From positions 16,315,216 to 16,379,215 of the forward strand of contig JABACO010000003.1 in assembly GCA_013339895.1 (NCBI GenBank): DNA of 64,000 nucleotides, given 5' to 3'. The stretch comes from Ephydatia muelleri (lineage: Eukaryota; Porifera; Demospongiae; Spongillida; Spongillidae). Position numbers and translations under genes: made by a program. The notes beneath the pieces are model-generated. The model saw only the letters and a program-made list of their open reading frames with translations. It did no database searches and was not told the DNA's origin. Shown one piece after another: positions 12,493-24,754 of the stretch; the stretch's first letter is position 1, and the number at the start of each line of letters is the position of its first letter.

Positions 12493-13560
12493 ATATCCAT
12501 TATTTAGTATTCAGCTGAATACTTTAACTTCATTCCTGTCTTTTTCATCTTTCGTATTCGAATTTCAGAAATGACCTGAGTCCCACATCATAGTAAGCAT
12601 AGAATTTCATGCATGTATACATGTTCATGGCTCATGGTATCACTTTAAGCTCGCTGAAATGAGATCACATCAACTAAACAGCATCTTCAAAGAACACATC
12701 CTCAAAAGCCAAGTTAAAGCACTAGCTTTATACACCCACGATGGCATATCACCATCATCATCACGCCAGTCTATACTGAGGCACAACAAATGACCTAGAA
12801 GGTTCTTAGCAAATGATATGGTTTGAGGGTGTAACAAATATACATTGGGTCAACACACTAGCTGAAGCAACACATTTAGATAGGTGAGATACATTTCTTT
12901 TGGATCTGAAACAACCCTTTACAAGGCTAAGGCATCATGCAGAACCAGTGTGCCTCACAACTCATTCACCAAAACTGACTTCTTCATGATCAAGGGCAGC
13001 TATATGTAACATTTGCTGCTAGATCCTTCATATCATATTGTGCACAGTATGGCACGTATGGTCATCCAATGGTATGTATTCCAATACGATGTCTGGGAAT
13101 AAATAATGTTGTATTTCCATATGTGAACAGCCATCATTTTGAAGTCCCTTTACCTTTGCACAAGTTTATTCAAGTTATGTGAATTGACATCACAGGAACT
13201 CTCCATGTTGCCTGAACTGTATGCCTTGAAATATTAGAATCAGGGAAAATATAACTATTCTCTGTGGCTTTAGATAGATTAAATGTGCCCTGTAGACCAT
13301 CCTGCATATCAGAGCAGTATCATGTCATTCATCACGTGCACATGCAAGTGTTATGTCCCAAGCAATTGATGTAATCAATATACTATTTATAGCACAAAAA
13401 CATACTTGCCTAACAGTGTTGTTTTGATTTATCAATGTCACTAGGCTCTCATCTTTGCACACTACTTAGCAATGTGTGGTTTGTATGATACAAGCACACT
13501 ACACAAACCACACACTGCACACTAATTATCTCTCAACTAACATTCTATGCAAACACCACA
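12493..13560. other. Intergenic, nothing recognised
   Basis: AT-rich sequence without a long frame, paired splice sites or clear repeat structure. Confidence 0.5.
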
Positions 13561-13568
13561 TGCCTGGA

Positions 13569-15640
13569 CTACTGGTCTGGGGAGGAGTAACTTTCAATCA
13601 GCTTCTGGTATCCTCGACGAGGGGCGGGGCTTGGGACAGAGTTTGGTTCCTGTGGGAGGTGTTTGTGATCTTCAAGCTTTGTGTAGTTCCAATTTCCTTT
13701 CCTCTCAACCACTGGACTCGGGTTTACCAGTGCCCCTGTATTCTCATAGCTGGTAACCATGGTGACTAGCTTGGAAGAGAGCTGTTTATTTCCTCTGACG
13801 TCTGGGAGACAAGTGTGGGTGTGTGGGTGGAGGTGGGATGAGGGTGGAGGTGTGATGTGAGGGGGAGATGTGATGTCAGGGTGGAGGTGTGATGTGAGGG
13901 GGACGTGTGATGTGAGGGTGGAGGTGTGATGTGAGGGGGAGGTGTGATGTGAGGGGGAGATGTGATGTGAGGGTGAGATGTGATGTGAGGGTGGAGGTGT
14001 GATGTGAGGGGGAGGTGTGATGTGAAGGAGAAGGGAACAGCAGTGGATGGTTAGCATTGTGGCACTGATAACTGTGTTCCAGTACTCATGAATGGTGAGG
14101 TAGACTAGGTTTGAGCTGAAATGCATTACATTTGCCACTCTCTCTTCGTCTGTTGGAATGCACTGCCTATTGTCAACATGTTTGCAGCTATGTATGTATA
14201 CCATTACTGCTTGTAATGAATATCATCAAGTGAACCATACCTTATTAGTACTGCCACACACACTAGCACAACGGCTGCTGCTGCCATGGTAGCCAGTCCC
14301 ACCAACAGCAAGGGATACCCATCTTCGATGCCTTGGTTCTCCGCATCAACCTGATGGACGTACAAAGGGACACAAAGTAAGGGAGACACTCCCTTGTAGG
14401 GGGAGGGATGTCCCCTTCCCCAGTCCCACAAAATTCTCACCTTTCCATTGTCTAGTAAGGTGCCCATTGTTTCCTGGGTAGCTTGAGTGTTAGGTGGTGA
14501 AGTGGTGTGCACTATATAGAGATGCAAGGTTATACTATGCATAAGCTTGAATGTGACTATTTGTATGTGAACATGTCTGCACCATTGGTTAGAAGCATGC
14601 CATGTTTGCATTCTTCTATGGGCTTATTGTGTGTTAATAATAAAACTAGATGTGTATCCATGGTAACCTGAACACTGACCTTGAGAGCAGCAAGTACATG
14701 TTGCCTGAAGGAAAGTGACTTCATTCCCCGAGTAGCTGAAGCAGGCATAACTGACCTGAGGGAATGTGGAGTGCGTGAGTGTGCATGTGTGTGTGTGCAT
14801 GTGTGTGCCCATGTGTGTGAGTTTGTGTGGTGTGTGTTTGTATAATTATGTGTGTAGACACGCTATGATATAATTGCAAGGTTCTTTCATACCATAACAT
14901 CTGATAGCCGTGGTGCTCCTTTTAGTGAACATTGGATCAGACACACCTTCCTCCAATCAGATTGTGTCTTGCAGCTCATGATGTTTGAACCAAAGGTATG
15001 GGGGTGGCAGGGACCTATAGAAATGGTGGAAGGAGGTGGAAGGAGGGGGAAGGAGGGGGAAGGAGGGGGAAGGAGGGGGAAGGAGGGGGAAGGAGGGGGA
15101 AGGAGGGGGAAGGAGGGGGAAGGAGGGGGAAGGAGGGGGAAGGAGAGGGAAGGAGGGGGAAGGAGGGAGGGAGAAGGGAGAGAAGAGAGGAGAGATGGGG
15201 GGAGGGAGATGAGGGGGAGAAGAGGAGAGAACGAAGAGATATCCAAGGTTTAACAATGGTAATTACCTACGCCCCCTCACTGATCAGGAGAGCTGTGCGA
15301 GATTGTACTTTTTACCTCAAAAAAAAATAAATAAAAAAAAAAGAAAAAAAAACCCCACTATCTTGCACTTACCGCCAGAGTGATTTGCAGCGACCTCATG
15401 ACAGGCGGCCACGGGCACCTGAAGCAGGTGATTGTAAACCGCCTTGCACACTTCTCCCTCTTTGCACACGTGATACGCACAGGGCTCGTCGTCCATCCCC
15501 GAAATTTCCAATGCAAGTCCGGTTCCCCGTGCACGTAAGAAGCAGCTGCAAAGGGAGGAGATGAATGGCTGCATGTTTTACACTCCATGCCGCTCACCAG
15601 GACTACTGCAGTGACGAACGACGCGGCCATTCTTGACATT
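13569..15640 (-). CDS. Single-pass cysteine-rich membrane protein, multi-exon
   Basis: Four phase-compatible exons are visible on the minus strand: 14,680-14,755 (Cys-rich, ends ATCTCCSQ), 14,441-14,511 (Ser/Thr/Pro stalk), 14,241-14,350 (transmembrane segment around LLLVGLATMAAAAVVLVCVA) and 13,569-13,794 (cytoplasmic tail of about 75 residues, ending in a stop). Each has a donor and acceptor that join in frame. The tail holds two YxxL motifs (YTKL and YQKL), possible sorting or phosphotyrosine sites. Upstream, about 14,887-14,975 and 15,370-15,640 look like further ectodomain exons. The latter is CpG-rich, with a Met and hydrophobic run (AASFVTAVVLV) as a possible signal peptide, but two frames compete there and I could not settle the splice. 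The paired-Cys pattern suggests a three-finger or TGF-beta-receptor-like ectodomain, which is inference. There is no kinase domain. Confidence 0.6.
13815..14035. repeat. Minisatellite (GTGATGTGAGGGGGAG type)
   Basis: About 13 units of 16-17 bases lie in the last intron of the membrane-protein gene, just upstream of its final exon. Confidence 0.9.
15030..15180. repeat. (GGAAGGAGG)n purine minisatellite
   Basis: About 16 units of nine bases, followed by irregular GA-rich sequence to about 15,240. It lies within an intron of the membrane-protein gene. The Pro/Ser/Leu open frames are artefacts. Confidence 0.95.
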
Positions 15641-16099
15641 CAATTTAGACACGCCCACTCGTCGTTTCCAGCCCCGCCCCCACACGCTACGCTATGGTGT
15701 GCACGTGTGACCTTTTTAAAAGACCAAATGAGCACGGCGCTTTCAAGTCCGCATCTTGTTTTGTCGAGTCAAGTAGTCTGGGGTTAGTCTGACCACAATG
15801 CATATCAATAGGCCCCGCCCCCAATGTTGGGAATTATCTATGTAAGTGCGCTAAATTTATATAGAAAGACCCCCCGCCCCCCCGCCCCCCCCCCCCACCC
15901 CCACCCCACAATCCAGGTTATGCTGCTGCAACTTATGCTATTCGTTAAGAGCGCAAAGTCTCACGTATATGTAAACAACAAAAGGAGTGTCGAGTCTAAC
16001 CTGACCTCCTCTCTCCCTCCCTCCCTCCCTCCCAATCACGGTTCTAGTCCTGTAAATTCAGTTATAATTGCATCATAATCTAACTTTCTTGTAAGTGGG

Positions 16100-18490
16100 G
16101 TGCTCTGCCCCAATTCATTGTTGAGTGCAAGTAGATCTTTGTCCTCAGCTTTCACCCCAAGTGGCTGGAAAGTTCACTTAAGTGCTCCAATCTATCATTC
16201 CTTGGTAATCAACTATCTATCGACCTATTTCACTCTATTTTCTATATCCAAAGTTCTCGAACACTTAATCTTTATTGTGTATTATTAATATATAATTGTT
16301 CGTAAGGTGTCAGGGGAAGTGAAGTCCTTTCCATATTTACTTCAACGCCTTGCTGTAGCCGTACAGCGAGGTAATGCTCTCTCAGTCCTGGGCACCTTTG
16401 CGAGCGAAGATTGCCTTGTTTTTGAGGACATGCAGTGATGCATATTTTATTTGTTGTAACTGTGTATATTATTATGTACATGTATTTCAAAAAAATAGTG
16501 TTAATTCTGTATTTTTATTACTATTATAATATACACATTATTCCCTAAGGCACAACCTAATAGCAGTTAGTTAGGAGGGCGGGAGTTCCCTGGCCAGGAT
16601 GGCTCTGGCAATGGAATGAACCAGGGCTATATTCAACCGGCCGTAAATTTCTGCCACAACTGTTGATGTAGGGGAGGACTGGTGAATGGCCAGGATGCCA
16701 GCCTGGAGAAGGTATCGTGGGCCTCCTTGCCTCAATTGCCATATGTCTCCACAGCTAACGGAATGCAGGACCAGCCCAACTCTTGGCATTTCAGACCATT
16801 TGAGTGGAGCTTACGGGCCTCAGCTGCAAGGGCTGCCACACCAGCCTGGTGACACGATTCGTTCAAGATGGCAGAGCAGAGTGGTGAAGTGATGGTCAGG
16901 TCTAGCGCTGCAGGTTTGCCTCTGTCCCAGCCAGCAATAAGGATGTCAGCAGGCCTGGTGTGGGCAAGGTCTCTGGTGAGACCATGACCTCTCTCCACAC
17001 TCACACTTAGGTGGGCACGACGACAGAGGTCGAATACCTCATCCCTTAGACGATTATGGCATATGACCACATTTCCCCATGCCTGCAGGTCACAGCATGG
17101 TGACCAAGAGGATCAAGAGCAGTATCAGGGCAGAATGGGCACATCGACTGACCAGAAGTATCCAACCCCAGCCACCACCTAATGGCCATCTGGTACTCAT
17201 TTGACTCCAGGTGCAAGCCCAAACCAGGGGAAGGGACTACCGATAGCCAAGAGGAAGCACGAGGAGCTGCCACTGACAGGAGGCGAGCTCTGTTGGCTTG
17301 GGAGGAAGACTCCAACAAGATGTGGAACAGTTGTGCTTGGATCATTCCTGACAAGACCTTCTGGGGAAGGGGAGAGTCCTGAACAGAATTGACCGAGATG
17401 GTATTGGAAAGGGAGACCTGGGTGTTGAACACTGCCACTGCCTGCTGTAGGTGGATGTTTATTAATACTATTGATGGCCTAAGTTGTCTTCATATCAGTT
17501 TGGATTTCTTCAAAACAGATCCTGTTTGCATCAGTAAACTGTCTTGTTTTTGTCCAAGGCTGTGCACTGTGTTGACTGCATTATCACATTATCAGATTAA
17601 TGTTATATTCCAGGATTTGCAAAAGGCTTTTGACACTGTAAGTCACATGAGCTTTTATTAAAAACCACATACATTGGATTTTTAGGATTTCTATATGATC
17701 TTGGTTTAAGTGCTATTGAACTAATAGGGCAAATTGGGTTGCAGGTTGCACTAGACTTTTGCAGCTCTGATGATCTACCTGTCATATCAGGGTTACCCCA
17801 GGGTAGTATTTTAGGACCCATACTAAAATGTAAATGATCTTTTGTTACTACTTCGACTAATCTTTTTATATTTGCCGATGACTCGAAGTGTTTTTGTCAG
17901 ATTAAAGACCTCACTGATTGCTCTCTATTGCAATCAGATTAAAATACAATCTCAAATCGGTCACTTTAAAATGGAACATGAGATTTAATGTATTCAAATG
18001 CGCGTCCATCTAAGATTTGCAACTATACCATCAGAGATCATGCTTATACACTTAATGGCACCCCAATATACCACTACCCCTATATACATTCAAATATGTT
18101 GGGATACTAATATCTTCTAAATTTGTCTTTTACATCTCATCTTCACCACACAACATTGAGGTATACACATCTTTAGGCATGTTGCGAAGAGCTGTTCCAC
18201 CGGGTGCTTGACATTACTTAGAAGTCACTTGGCATACTGTTTACAAATAAAGTACACTTTCCTCATAAGAGATTCCAAAACTCTAGAGCAACTACAAGGA
18301 AAGCCAGTAAATATATATTGAATAACTACCAGCAAAAGCAGGCACGTTGATTTAAATGACCCTTTGGTTAGAACTCCACTGAATATTTCTCTTCCTTCTG
18401 ATCAAGAATACACCATGCAGACCATTCTATACTTCTTGTACATCATCTACTAACAAATACGCTCATCTTCAGATCACTCCCCTCGTCACC
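16100..18490 (+). pseudogene. Degenerate LINE reverse transcriptase, interrupted
   Basis: Pieces of a LINE RT domain occur in order but in different frames. A fragment at 16,130-16,290 reads like the NYRPISLL/SKVLE block (FSISKVLEHLIF). After an interruption come QFGFLQNRS at about 17,490, the motif A-like LQKAFDTVSH at 17,615, the motif B-like LPQGSILGP at about 17,795 and the catalytic FADD near 17,873. Stops and frameshifts separate the pieces. The minus-strand retroelement at about 16,300-17,440 sits between the first two blocks, so the LINE was present first. Confidence 0.7.
16557..17438 (-). pseudogene. Retroelement RT C-terminal region, frameshifted
   Basis: The minus-strand translation runs QMAIRWWLGLDTSG, CPFCPDTALDPLGHH, a frameshift near 17,060, then RPADILIAGWDRGKPAALDL and CQELGWSCIPLAVETYG, another frameshift near 16,735, then VVAEIYGRLNIALV. 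The CxxC...H..C block resembles a zinc-binding motif. This module is common beside reverse transcriptases in invertebrate genomes (from memory of the family). It is inserted inside the plus-strand LINE. Confidence 0.7.
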
Positions 18491-18769
18491 AGACACTTGT
18501 ACTTTAACTCAATAAGTCCTTCAAGCAATGACTTCTATGGTTTGTACTGGAACTACATAATCTATACTTGCCATGCACATGGTACAGAATATGTTCCTGC
18601 CACTCTTGTGCTTCTCTGTCTGTTCGTTTATCTGGTGTATATTAGTAAGGAAGTTTCCTATAGGCTACTGCCTTTCAATCACACACAAACTTGCACCACA
18701 CTTTACCACCTTGTCAATTGTAAATTTACAATAATAATAACATTATGTCTGAAGCAGGAGTAACTGCTG

Positions 18770-19150
18770 GGAGCAGCTGCGCAAGCCACTGAGCTCAGAA
18801 AGCATGAGGCCAACGATGTGAAGTGCAGCGAGTTAGGTTGGTTATGTATCCCTCTTGTGGTTGAGTCATATGGTGCATGGGGGAAAGAGGCTATGGAGTC
18901 ATTTTCGAGTCTAGCCTCTCGCCTAGCCATAACATCATCAAGGCCTAAAATCTGCTGTTCTATCAGAGCTGTATGGCCGGCTCAATCTGAACCTAGTAAG
19001 GGCTAATGTGAGGGCTATAATGTCCCGATATGCCCTCTAAATTCTTTCTGAGGTGTTATTTAGCTTTGGTCATGTTCTTGTGTATTTTGTTTGTCAATAT
19101 TGTTGTGTAATAAAATAATAATAATAATAATATAATAATAATAATAATAG
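18770..19150 (+). pseudogene. Retroelement tail fragment with ATA-rich 3' end
   Basis: The translation CSELGWLCIPLVVESYGAWG and MESFSSLASRLAI belongs to the same RT-tail family as 16,557-17,438. It is followed by a (TAA/AATA)n tract at 19,110-19,149, probably the 3' tail of the insertion. Only the last part of the element is present. Confidence 0.65.
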
Positions 19151-20230
19151 TGCATGTAGGTCGTCAATGCAGCAGGCAACACTGCCAGCAAAGAGAACCT
19201 GTCACTTCAAACAAGCCAGACTATAAGACAACCCATTATTAATAGGTTTATTTTATTTTTATATATACTCACTGGAAATGGTCAACCAGTTGAGTCTCTA
19301 GGATTGATAGGAAGTTGGAGTTGAAGGAAGGCCCTCAATAATAAATAGGTCTTGTGTGCACTGATGTCTGGCAGGGTGCATGGGCCAATACTTATAACGA
19401 CGGATGTAAAATCGGGAAACTCACATAGATTGAGGTGTCTGCCAATTCGGTAATAGCAGCAAAGGGGAGAAGTTGGACATTAGTGGGACCATTGTGAGAT
19501 CTACGCGTTGCGCTATGAGCCTTTTGTTTTCCACTGTTCTTCGTACGTACGATGATGGCGAAGGGGTTGAGTGTTGGCGATATAGGTGTGTGCAAACGCA
19601 ATAACATTCTTGGGGCCAGAAGAGCTACAGCCAAGTTAGGGAAGCAGGCATCCAAGGTCCAATTGCGGAGAAGGGTAACTGAAAAGGTAGGAGCAGGACC
19701 GGCGGGCGGCGGCAAACCTGCGATCCATACTTCGCTGAACGCGCGCAGCCTCTGAAACTATGCGTGCACTTCTATTAACAGTATGGAGTATGGGTGTAAA
19801 TGTTTGCATTGCTTCATATAGAGAAATGAGCGGTCACCAAAGTTGTAAAAGTTATTCCATCGCATGATTTCTGTTGTGCATATTTAGAAAGACAATTTTT
19901 TTTGTGTGTGAATTATCCGTGATCCATTATAAGGACTATCAATAATGTACAGCAAAAACCTATACTGATAATTACTAACTACTCCAAGATGATACTTCAC
20001 TTGCAGCAACGGAATCTTGTTGCTCAGTATCCTCTGTCTTAGATTATAATAAATTTTTATATTGGAAAGTTTTGGTTCCTGGAGGCTTTCCGTAGACAAG
20101 TACATAAATGCTGACTTAATTACAGTATTCCACCAGCTATAAATCTATTTTATTTTAAAATTTCAAACATATTAAAAACACATGAATAGTACTCATACAT
20201 TATTATGCCATATTTAAATTAAAAAATAAA
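19151..20230. other. Intergenic, nothing recognised
   Basis: AT-rich, with only short frames. I found no domain and no convincing splice pair. Confidence 0.5.
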
Positions 20231-20236
20231 ATAACG

Positions 20237-21710
20237 TTGAGTCCTAGTAGGGGAGGCCTGGGTTCTTCGCAGTCTCAGACTCCATTCAAGTGCTTGTTCA
20301 TTGCTTCCATGGGTCATTTTGGTATTGCTTTTGAGGAGAACCACCACTTGGAGCAGTCCCTTATTGAGTTTAATGGCGCCGTTGAGGGGATGGAGGGTAT
20401 TGGTTTACAGGACATAATCGATGCTCCTCCCCACCAAAGGCAACTGTCATCCATGATCGAAGACCACCAGTTCAAGATTATCTTTGACCATACTTCTTCA
20501 CCGGCTAACTGTGCCCGGCTCCTCTCAGTGTCCTCTCCCCCATGCAGGGGCGGATCTGGGGGGGGGGGGGGGGGGGGGGGGGGCACCGGGGGCACGTGCC
20601 CCCCCCTTCCGTTCATCTAATTATATATTCATGTTACGTAATCGTACGTGTAACTGCTGATGTAGCGTATGAAAGAAGTATTAACGCTTCGCGACCATTC
20701 AAAAGCGACCAAGAAGGCTCTTCGCCTCACTGTATGAAAAAAATGCATAAACTAGCTACATACTAGTATTAGTAGTACATGTACTTTCATGCTTTTGTAT
20801 TAAGTGATAAGTGCTAATTTTTCATTATGAATGTGTGTCAGTATTGCTATATTGCTCAAAGCTTCCGCGCTTCGCGCGGGAGGGGGGCACATCCCCTCCC
20901 GCACCCACCCCCTTCCTGTGCCCCCCCCTTCCTAAATTCCTGGATCCGCCCCTCTGCCATGCCTCAGCTTGGCTTTCAGTTATGCCAACTCCCCACAAGA
21001 ACTTACACCTCGATCCTCCTGAATTTCAGATGGCTCTAAAATGGTGGCTCGGATTAGACACCTCTCAAAACGGCTCCAGTTGTTCATTCTGTCCATCACA
21101 CGCCCTAGACCCCCTGGGTCACCATGCTCTTACTTGTAAAAGTGGAGGCGACTCAAATCATCAGGCACAACTCTCTGCGTGACACCTTCTGGGAATCGTG
21201 TAAGCTGGCCTGTATTGCCGGTCAAATAGAAGCAGGTAGTGGCTTGGATGTTGAGGGAAGCCGCACACGCCCCGCAGATATCTTGCTGCCTAATTGGGAG
21301 TTTGGCAAACCTGCCGCATTGGATTTCACCATCACATCAGCGCTAAATCCTTCTACTTTGATTGAAGCGAGTGTGATGGCTGGGTCTGCTGCGTCGGCTC
21401 GCAAGCATTGTCGCCAACGACGAAAAATGCAGTCGTCTGGGCTGGGTCTGTATCCCCTTATCAGTGGAGACGTATGGTTGTTGGGGAGAAGAAGCTGGTA
21501 GATGTCTTGACAGACTCGCCACGCGGATTGCCACTCGAACAGGCTGTCCCAAGTCTTCTGCGGTGTCTGGGCTTTATGGAAGACTAAGTATTGGCCTGGT
21601 CAGGGCCAACGCTAGGGCATTACTGGCTAGGTCGTCTTCACTTTCGTAAAGACTTTAAGTACATGTAGGTGTGTTGTATATAGCATAATTTATTATTATT
21701 AATCAACAAA
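20237..21710 (+). pseudogene. Retroelement RT C-terminal region, interrupted by a MITE
   Basis: Translation gives FIASMGHFGIAFEENHH and FDHTSSPANCARLLSVSS. The frame is broken by the insertion at 20,545-20,956 and resumes with ASAWLSVMPTP, FQMALKWWLGLDTS, CPSHALDPLGHHALTC, RPADILLPNWEFGKPAALDF and, after another shift near 21,460, METYGCWGEEAG. The order matches the element at 16,557-17,438 but on the plus strand. Sequence from about 21,690 is rich in TTATTATTA, a probable 3' tail. Confidence 0.75.
20545..20956. mobile_element. hAT-like MITE inserted in a retroelement
   Basis: The left end CAGGGGCGGATCTGG and right end CCTGGATCCGCCCCTCTG are inverted repeats of the hAT type. ccatg is present on both sides (20,540-20,544 and 20,957-20,961), a partial target-site duplication; hAT duplications are usually 8 bp. 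The interior contains a G run of about 25 bases and no transposase. Removing the segment would rejoin the flanking retroelement frame. Confidence 0.75.
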
Positions 21711-22278
21711 TAAAATAAAACATGATATAAATCTTGATTCGTGATGGATTTTTCACTTGCGGCTGGTCCACTATACACCAGTATCTTCTACTGCGGAGAA
21801 GAAACGGTTACCTAACACCCTCGCTCGTTCCCGGGACCCATTCGGAATAATTAATAAGCAACACGTTTACGTTAATAACATTTTTTGCATAATTTGACGC
21901 AAATAACAATAACAGCTCAATTTATAATTTCTGCATAATATATTTATAACTAAGACAAAACAGGTTTATTTTTCATATATACAGGGTCAGTTACTATAGT
22001 ACGTATTATAAACTCCGTTGTGTGTGTACCGTTTTCTGGTGTAAACTGGCATAGTGTAAACATCTACAGTGGCTGGGGTTTCACGCCAGACCTGCTACTT
22101 TTACAGGGCTCCTCCCAGTCCCCCGAGTTGAGGTGGGTGCGCAAGTGGTTGTTGAAAACCATAGGACGCCGTTACATATTAGTAGCAGTACATGGAGTCA
22201 AACGCCAACATGGCGGCTAATTAGGCAATTAATCATGTAACGCCTCCGTGCGCGTCATGTGACCATGACAGATCTCTT
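21711..22278. other. Intergenic, nothing recognised
   Basis: No domain-bearing frame, RNA gene or repeat was recognised before the composite element begins. Confidence 0.45.
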
Positions 22279-22833
22279 ATCTGAACCTGCGTCAGCAGGT
22301 TCAATATAGGATTGATTGAGGAATGATGAATGTCATTAAATTTTTAAATCGCGTCGGGAGGGACAACGGAGAAACGGATCACTTATCTCGTTGCAGCAAT
22401 CGAACGACAACACCAAGATCTACGTTTTCATGCTAATTTCATGTCATTAAACTATGCGCTTCCAGACAAACAAAGAACCTGCTTCTCGTGCCCATTCCCC
22501 AAAAATTGTTCGTCGTCGTCGTCTTCTTCTTCTTCCTTAGGAAGGTATAACTCGAGCTACGAACGGTTTTAAAGAACGACAATAGTACCAATCTCTTCAG
22601 AATTTACCGGCACGTTATCCTAGCATGTCATTTGGACACATATCACATCTTAAAAAGAAACTACAGCGAGAAATACTTTATTTGGTTGCAAGTTCTATGG
22701 CCATCTAGCAAGTTCTTAATAAAATGTATAATTTTAGGGAGTATAAATACTCCAATAGGCACTAAATTTATTTGGTGTTCCTATCGCAGTTTAGTCGTTA
22801 CTTACTTTGGCTAGTGAAGTTGTTTTTCTAAAA

Positions 22834-23200
22834 ATGCCTTCGCGTAAACAAAAGAAGAGATCTAAGCAACGAGCGGAATACCTCCAAAAACGAGAAGATA
22901 TTTTATCACAAGAGAACAAGGCTAAAGCCCGAGCGCGCTACAAGGCCGACCCTGAAAAGAAGAAGGCCTCTGTACGCGACACCTACAAGGCCGACCCAGA
23001 AAAGAAGAAGGCCTCTGTACGCGACACCTACAAGGCGACCCAGTAAAGAAGAAGGCCTCTGTACGCGACACCTACAAGGCCGACCCTGAAAAGAAGAAGG
23101 CCTCTGTACGCGACACCTACAACGCAAATGCTGTATCTAAGCGTGCTGCTAAAAGGCAGCGATATCAAGAGGGCGTCGAGGGAGAACCCCTACGAAAATT
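22834..23200 (+). pseudogene. KADPEKK-repeat protein exon, frameshifted
   Basis: It begins MPSRKQKKRSKQRAEYLQKR and then has 33-base units coding YKADPEKKKASVRDT. In the third unit a lost base (ggcgaccca where the others have ggccgaccca) shifts the frame, and it ends at TAA 23,043-23,045. Further units follow in another frame up to AAKRQRYQ, where the foldback insertion cuts the exon. The very basic, coiled-coil-prone repeat resembles N-terminal regions I recall from Helitron/PIF1-type invertebrate genes, a weak recollection. Non-functional. Confidence 0.65.
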
Positions 23201-23205
23201 TTTTT

Positions 23206-23558
23206 CCAAGACTTGCCAAGATTTGTTCTAAATTCTTGCGTGATAAGTGTTCCATTTTTTCTAGAGCACTATTAAACATGCTTATCCTATTAAATTGCAG
23301 GCATATCACTGTACTAGCTTGTGCAGGTTGAAGAGTTTCAAAAAAAGCGTTCCCCCCGACTAGGCATGCGCGCTAATATGCTAAGGGGCGTGCCGCTTTA
23401 TAACTCCTCGGGGGAACGCTTTTTGAAACTCTTCAACCTGCACAAGCTAGTACAGTGATATGCCTGCAATTTAATAGGATAAGCATGTTTAATAGTGCTC
23501 TAGAAAAAATGGAACACTTATCACGCAAGAATTTGGAACAAATCTTGGCAAGTCTTGG
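23206..23558. mobile_element. Foldback element inside composite copy A
   Basis: The arms are 23,206-23,357 and 23,410-23,558, near-perfect inverted repeats of about 150 bases starting ccaagacttgccaag, around a spacer of about 52 bases. It has no coding potential. It lies exactly where copy A loses similarity to copies B and C, so it probably inserted there and truncated the exon. Confidence 0.85.
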
Positions 23559-23950
23559 CTAGCCCCACCACCAGCAGCAGCGCTGCCCCCGCCAACGCTA
23601 GCCCCACCATCAGCAGCAGCGCTGCCCCCGCCAGCGCTAGCCCCCCCAGAGCTAGTCCCACCACCACCAGCAGCGCCCCTCCCACCGCCAGCACCAGTTC
23701 TGCCCCCGCCACTGCTCCCCCCAATGCTGCCCCCGCCTTTTTTCCTGCCCCCGCCACCCCGCATGGCCATACCCAAGGCGGGGGGGGGGGGGGGAGAAGA
23801 GGAAGAGGAGGGAGAAGAGGCCGAGGGAGGCGACAAAATAATTAAAAACAATTATACGTACCATTTTTAATTAATTATGTGTTCGTTAAAGTCGTATTGT
23901 AAAAACAAAGCGTTTATAAGTTCTTTGACACGGAGAAAAAAACTTATGAA

Positions 23951-24247
23951 ACAAGTAAATAAAAACATTCTCTAACGAGAAAGTTGGTGCGCATATAGGA
24001 TTGACAATGTTGGTGTAAAAAGCACGGAAACAAGTGTGACAGAAATGTTACTGGAAAATTGAAATAGGCCTATATTTAGCCCATTTTCTCAGGCGTTGCG
24101 CTGCCTAAATGTGACTGGGCTAAATATAGGCCTATTTCAATTTTCCAGTACATTTCTGTCACACTTGTTTCCGTGCTTTTTACACCAACATTGTCAATCC
24201 TATACGCGCACCAACTTTCTCGTTAGAGAATGTTTTTATTTACTTGT
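23951..24247. repeat. 297-bp palindrome, 3' end of composite copy A
   Basis: Same family as 1,431-1,726, with about 130-base arms. The spacer differs (cattttctcaggcgttgcgc and more), and several paired substitutions in the arms are matched on both sides, which implies that the arms evolve together. Confidence 0.95.
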
Positions 24248-24754
24248 AAAACATTATATACATGCTCAAGTCATAGCGCTTATGGACGGCGGGTGTCCGT
24301 TCTAATTCAACGGTAAGACCGGTACAATCTGACCATGCAAATGTATAACTAAGGCTAAGCTCGTGTAGAGATCACCACCAACCATATTTAATACAGAATA
24401 TTCTTCTCGATTGCCCGATGCTAGGAACATTCTCTGGAATGTGGTGTGCATCGTCTAAACGTATAGGACCGGTATGTTCTCACCATGCAGTCAAATGCAT
24501 ATGGTGATTTAACTAAGCTCGTGCAGAGATCCCCACCAACAATATTAACAAGAAAATTCAAAATGGAAAACACTCAACAATGCAAATTCACATATACAAA
24601 TTCGTGTATCAGTGGACACACAGTGCTGGTTAATAGTTGAAGGAGCTGTAAAGGGGAAATGAGGACATGATAACCATCTGTTGGTACAAGATAGCCCCCT
24701 GCCACTGTGTTATGCACTGTCCTTCCAATTACACCTTTCTCTTCCCTCCTCCCA

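Larger units (their letters stand above)
22279..24247 (+). mobile_element. Composite palindrome element, copy A
   Basis: The left end atctgaacctgcgtcagcag forms a short stem-loop with the following gttca and is shared exactly with copy B (42,436). About 550 bases of matching leader (a TCG/TCT-rich tract and a tataaata-like box near 22,741) precede the first ATG at 22,834. The body contains KADPEKKKASVRDTY-type repeats, a separate foldback insertion (23,206-23,558), a Pro/Ala/Ser cassette and the terminal palindrome (23,951-24,247). The conserved exon found in copies B and C is absent. The matching ends of independent copies suggest a mobile or once-mobile unit. No transposase is seen. Confidence 0.65.

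Noticed and set aside
14998-15330. Glu/Gly/Arg-rich frame
   Set aside because: Translation of the 9-bp purine minisatellite in an intron.
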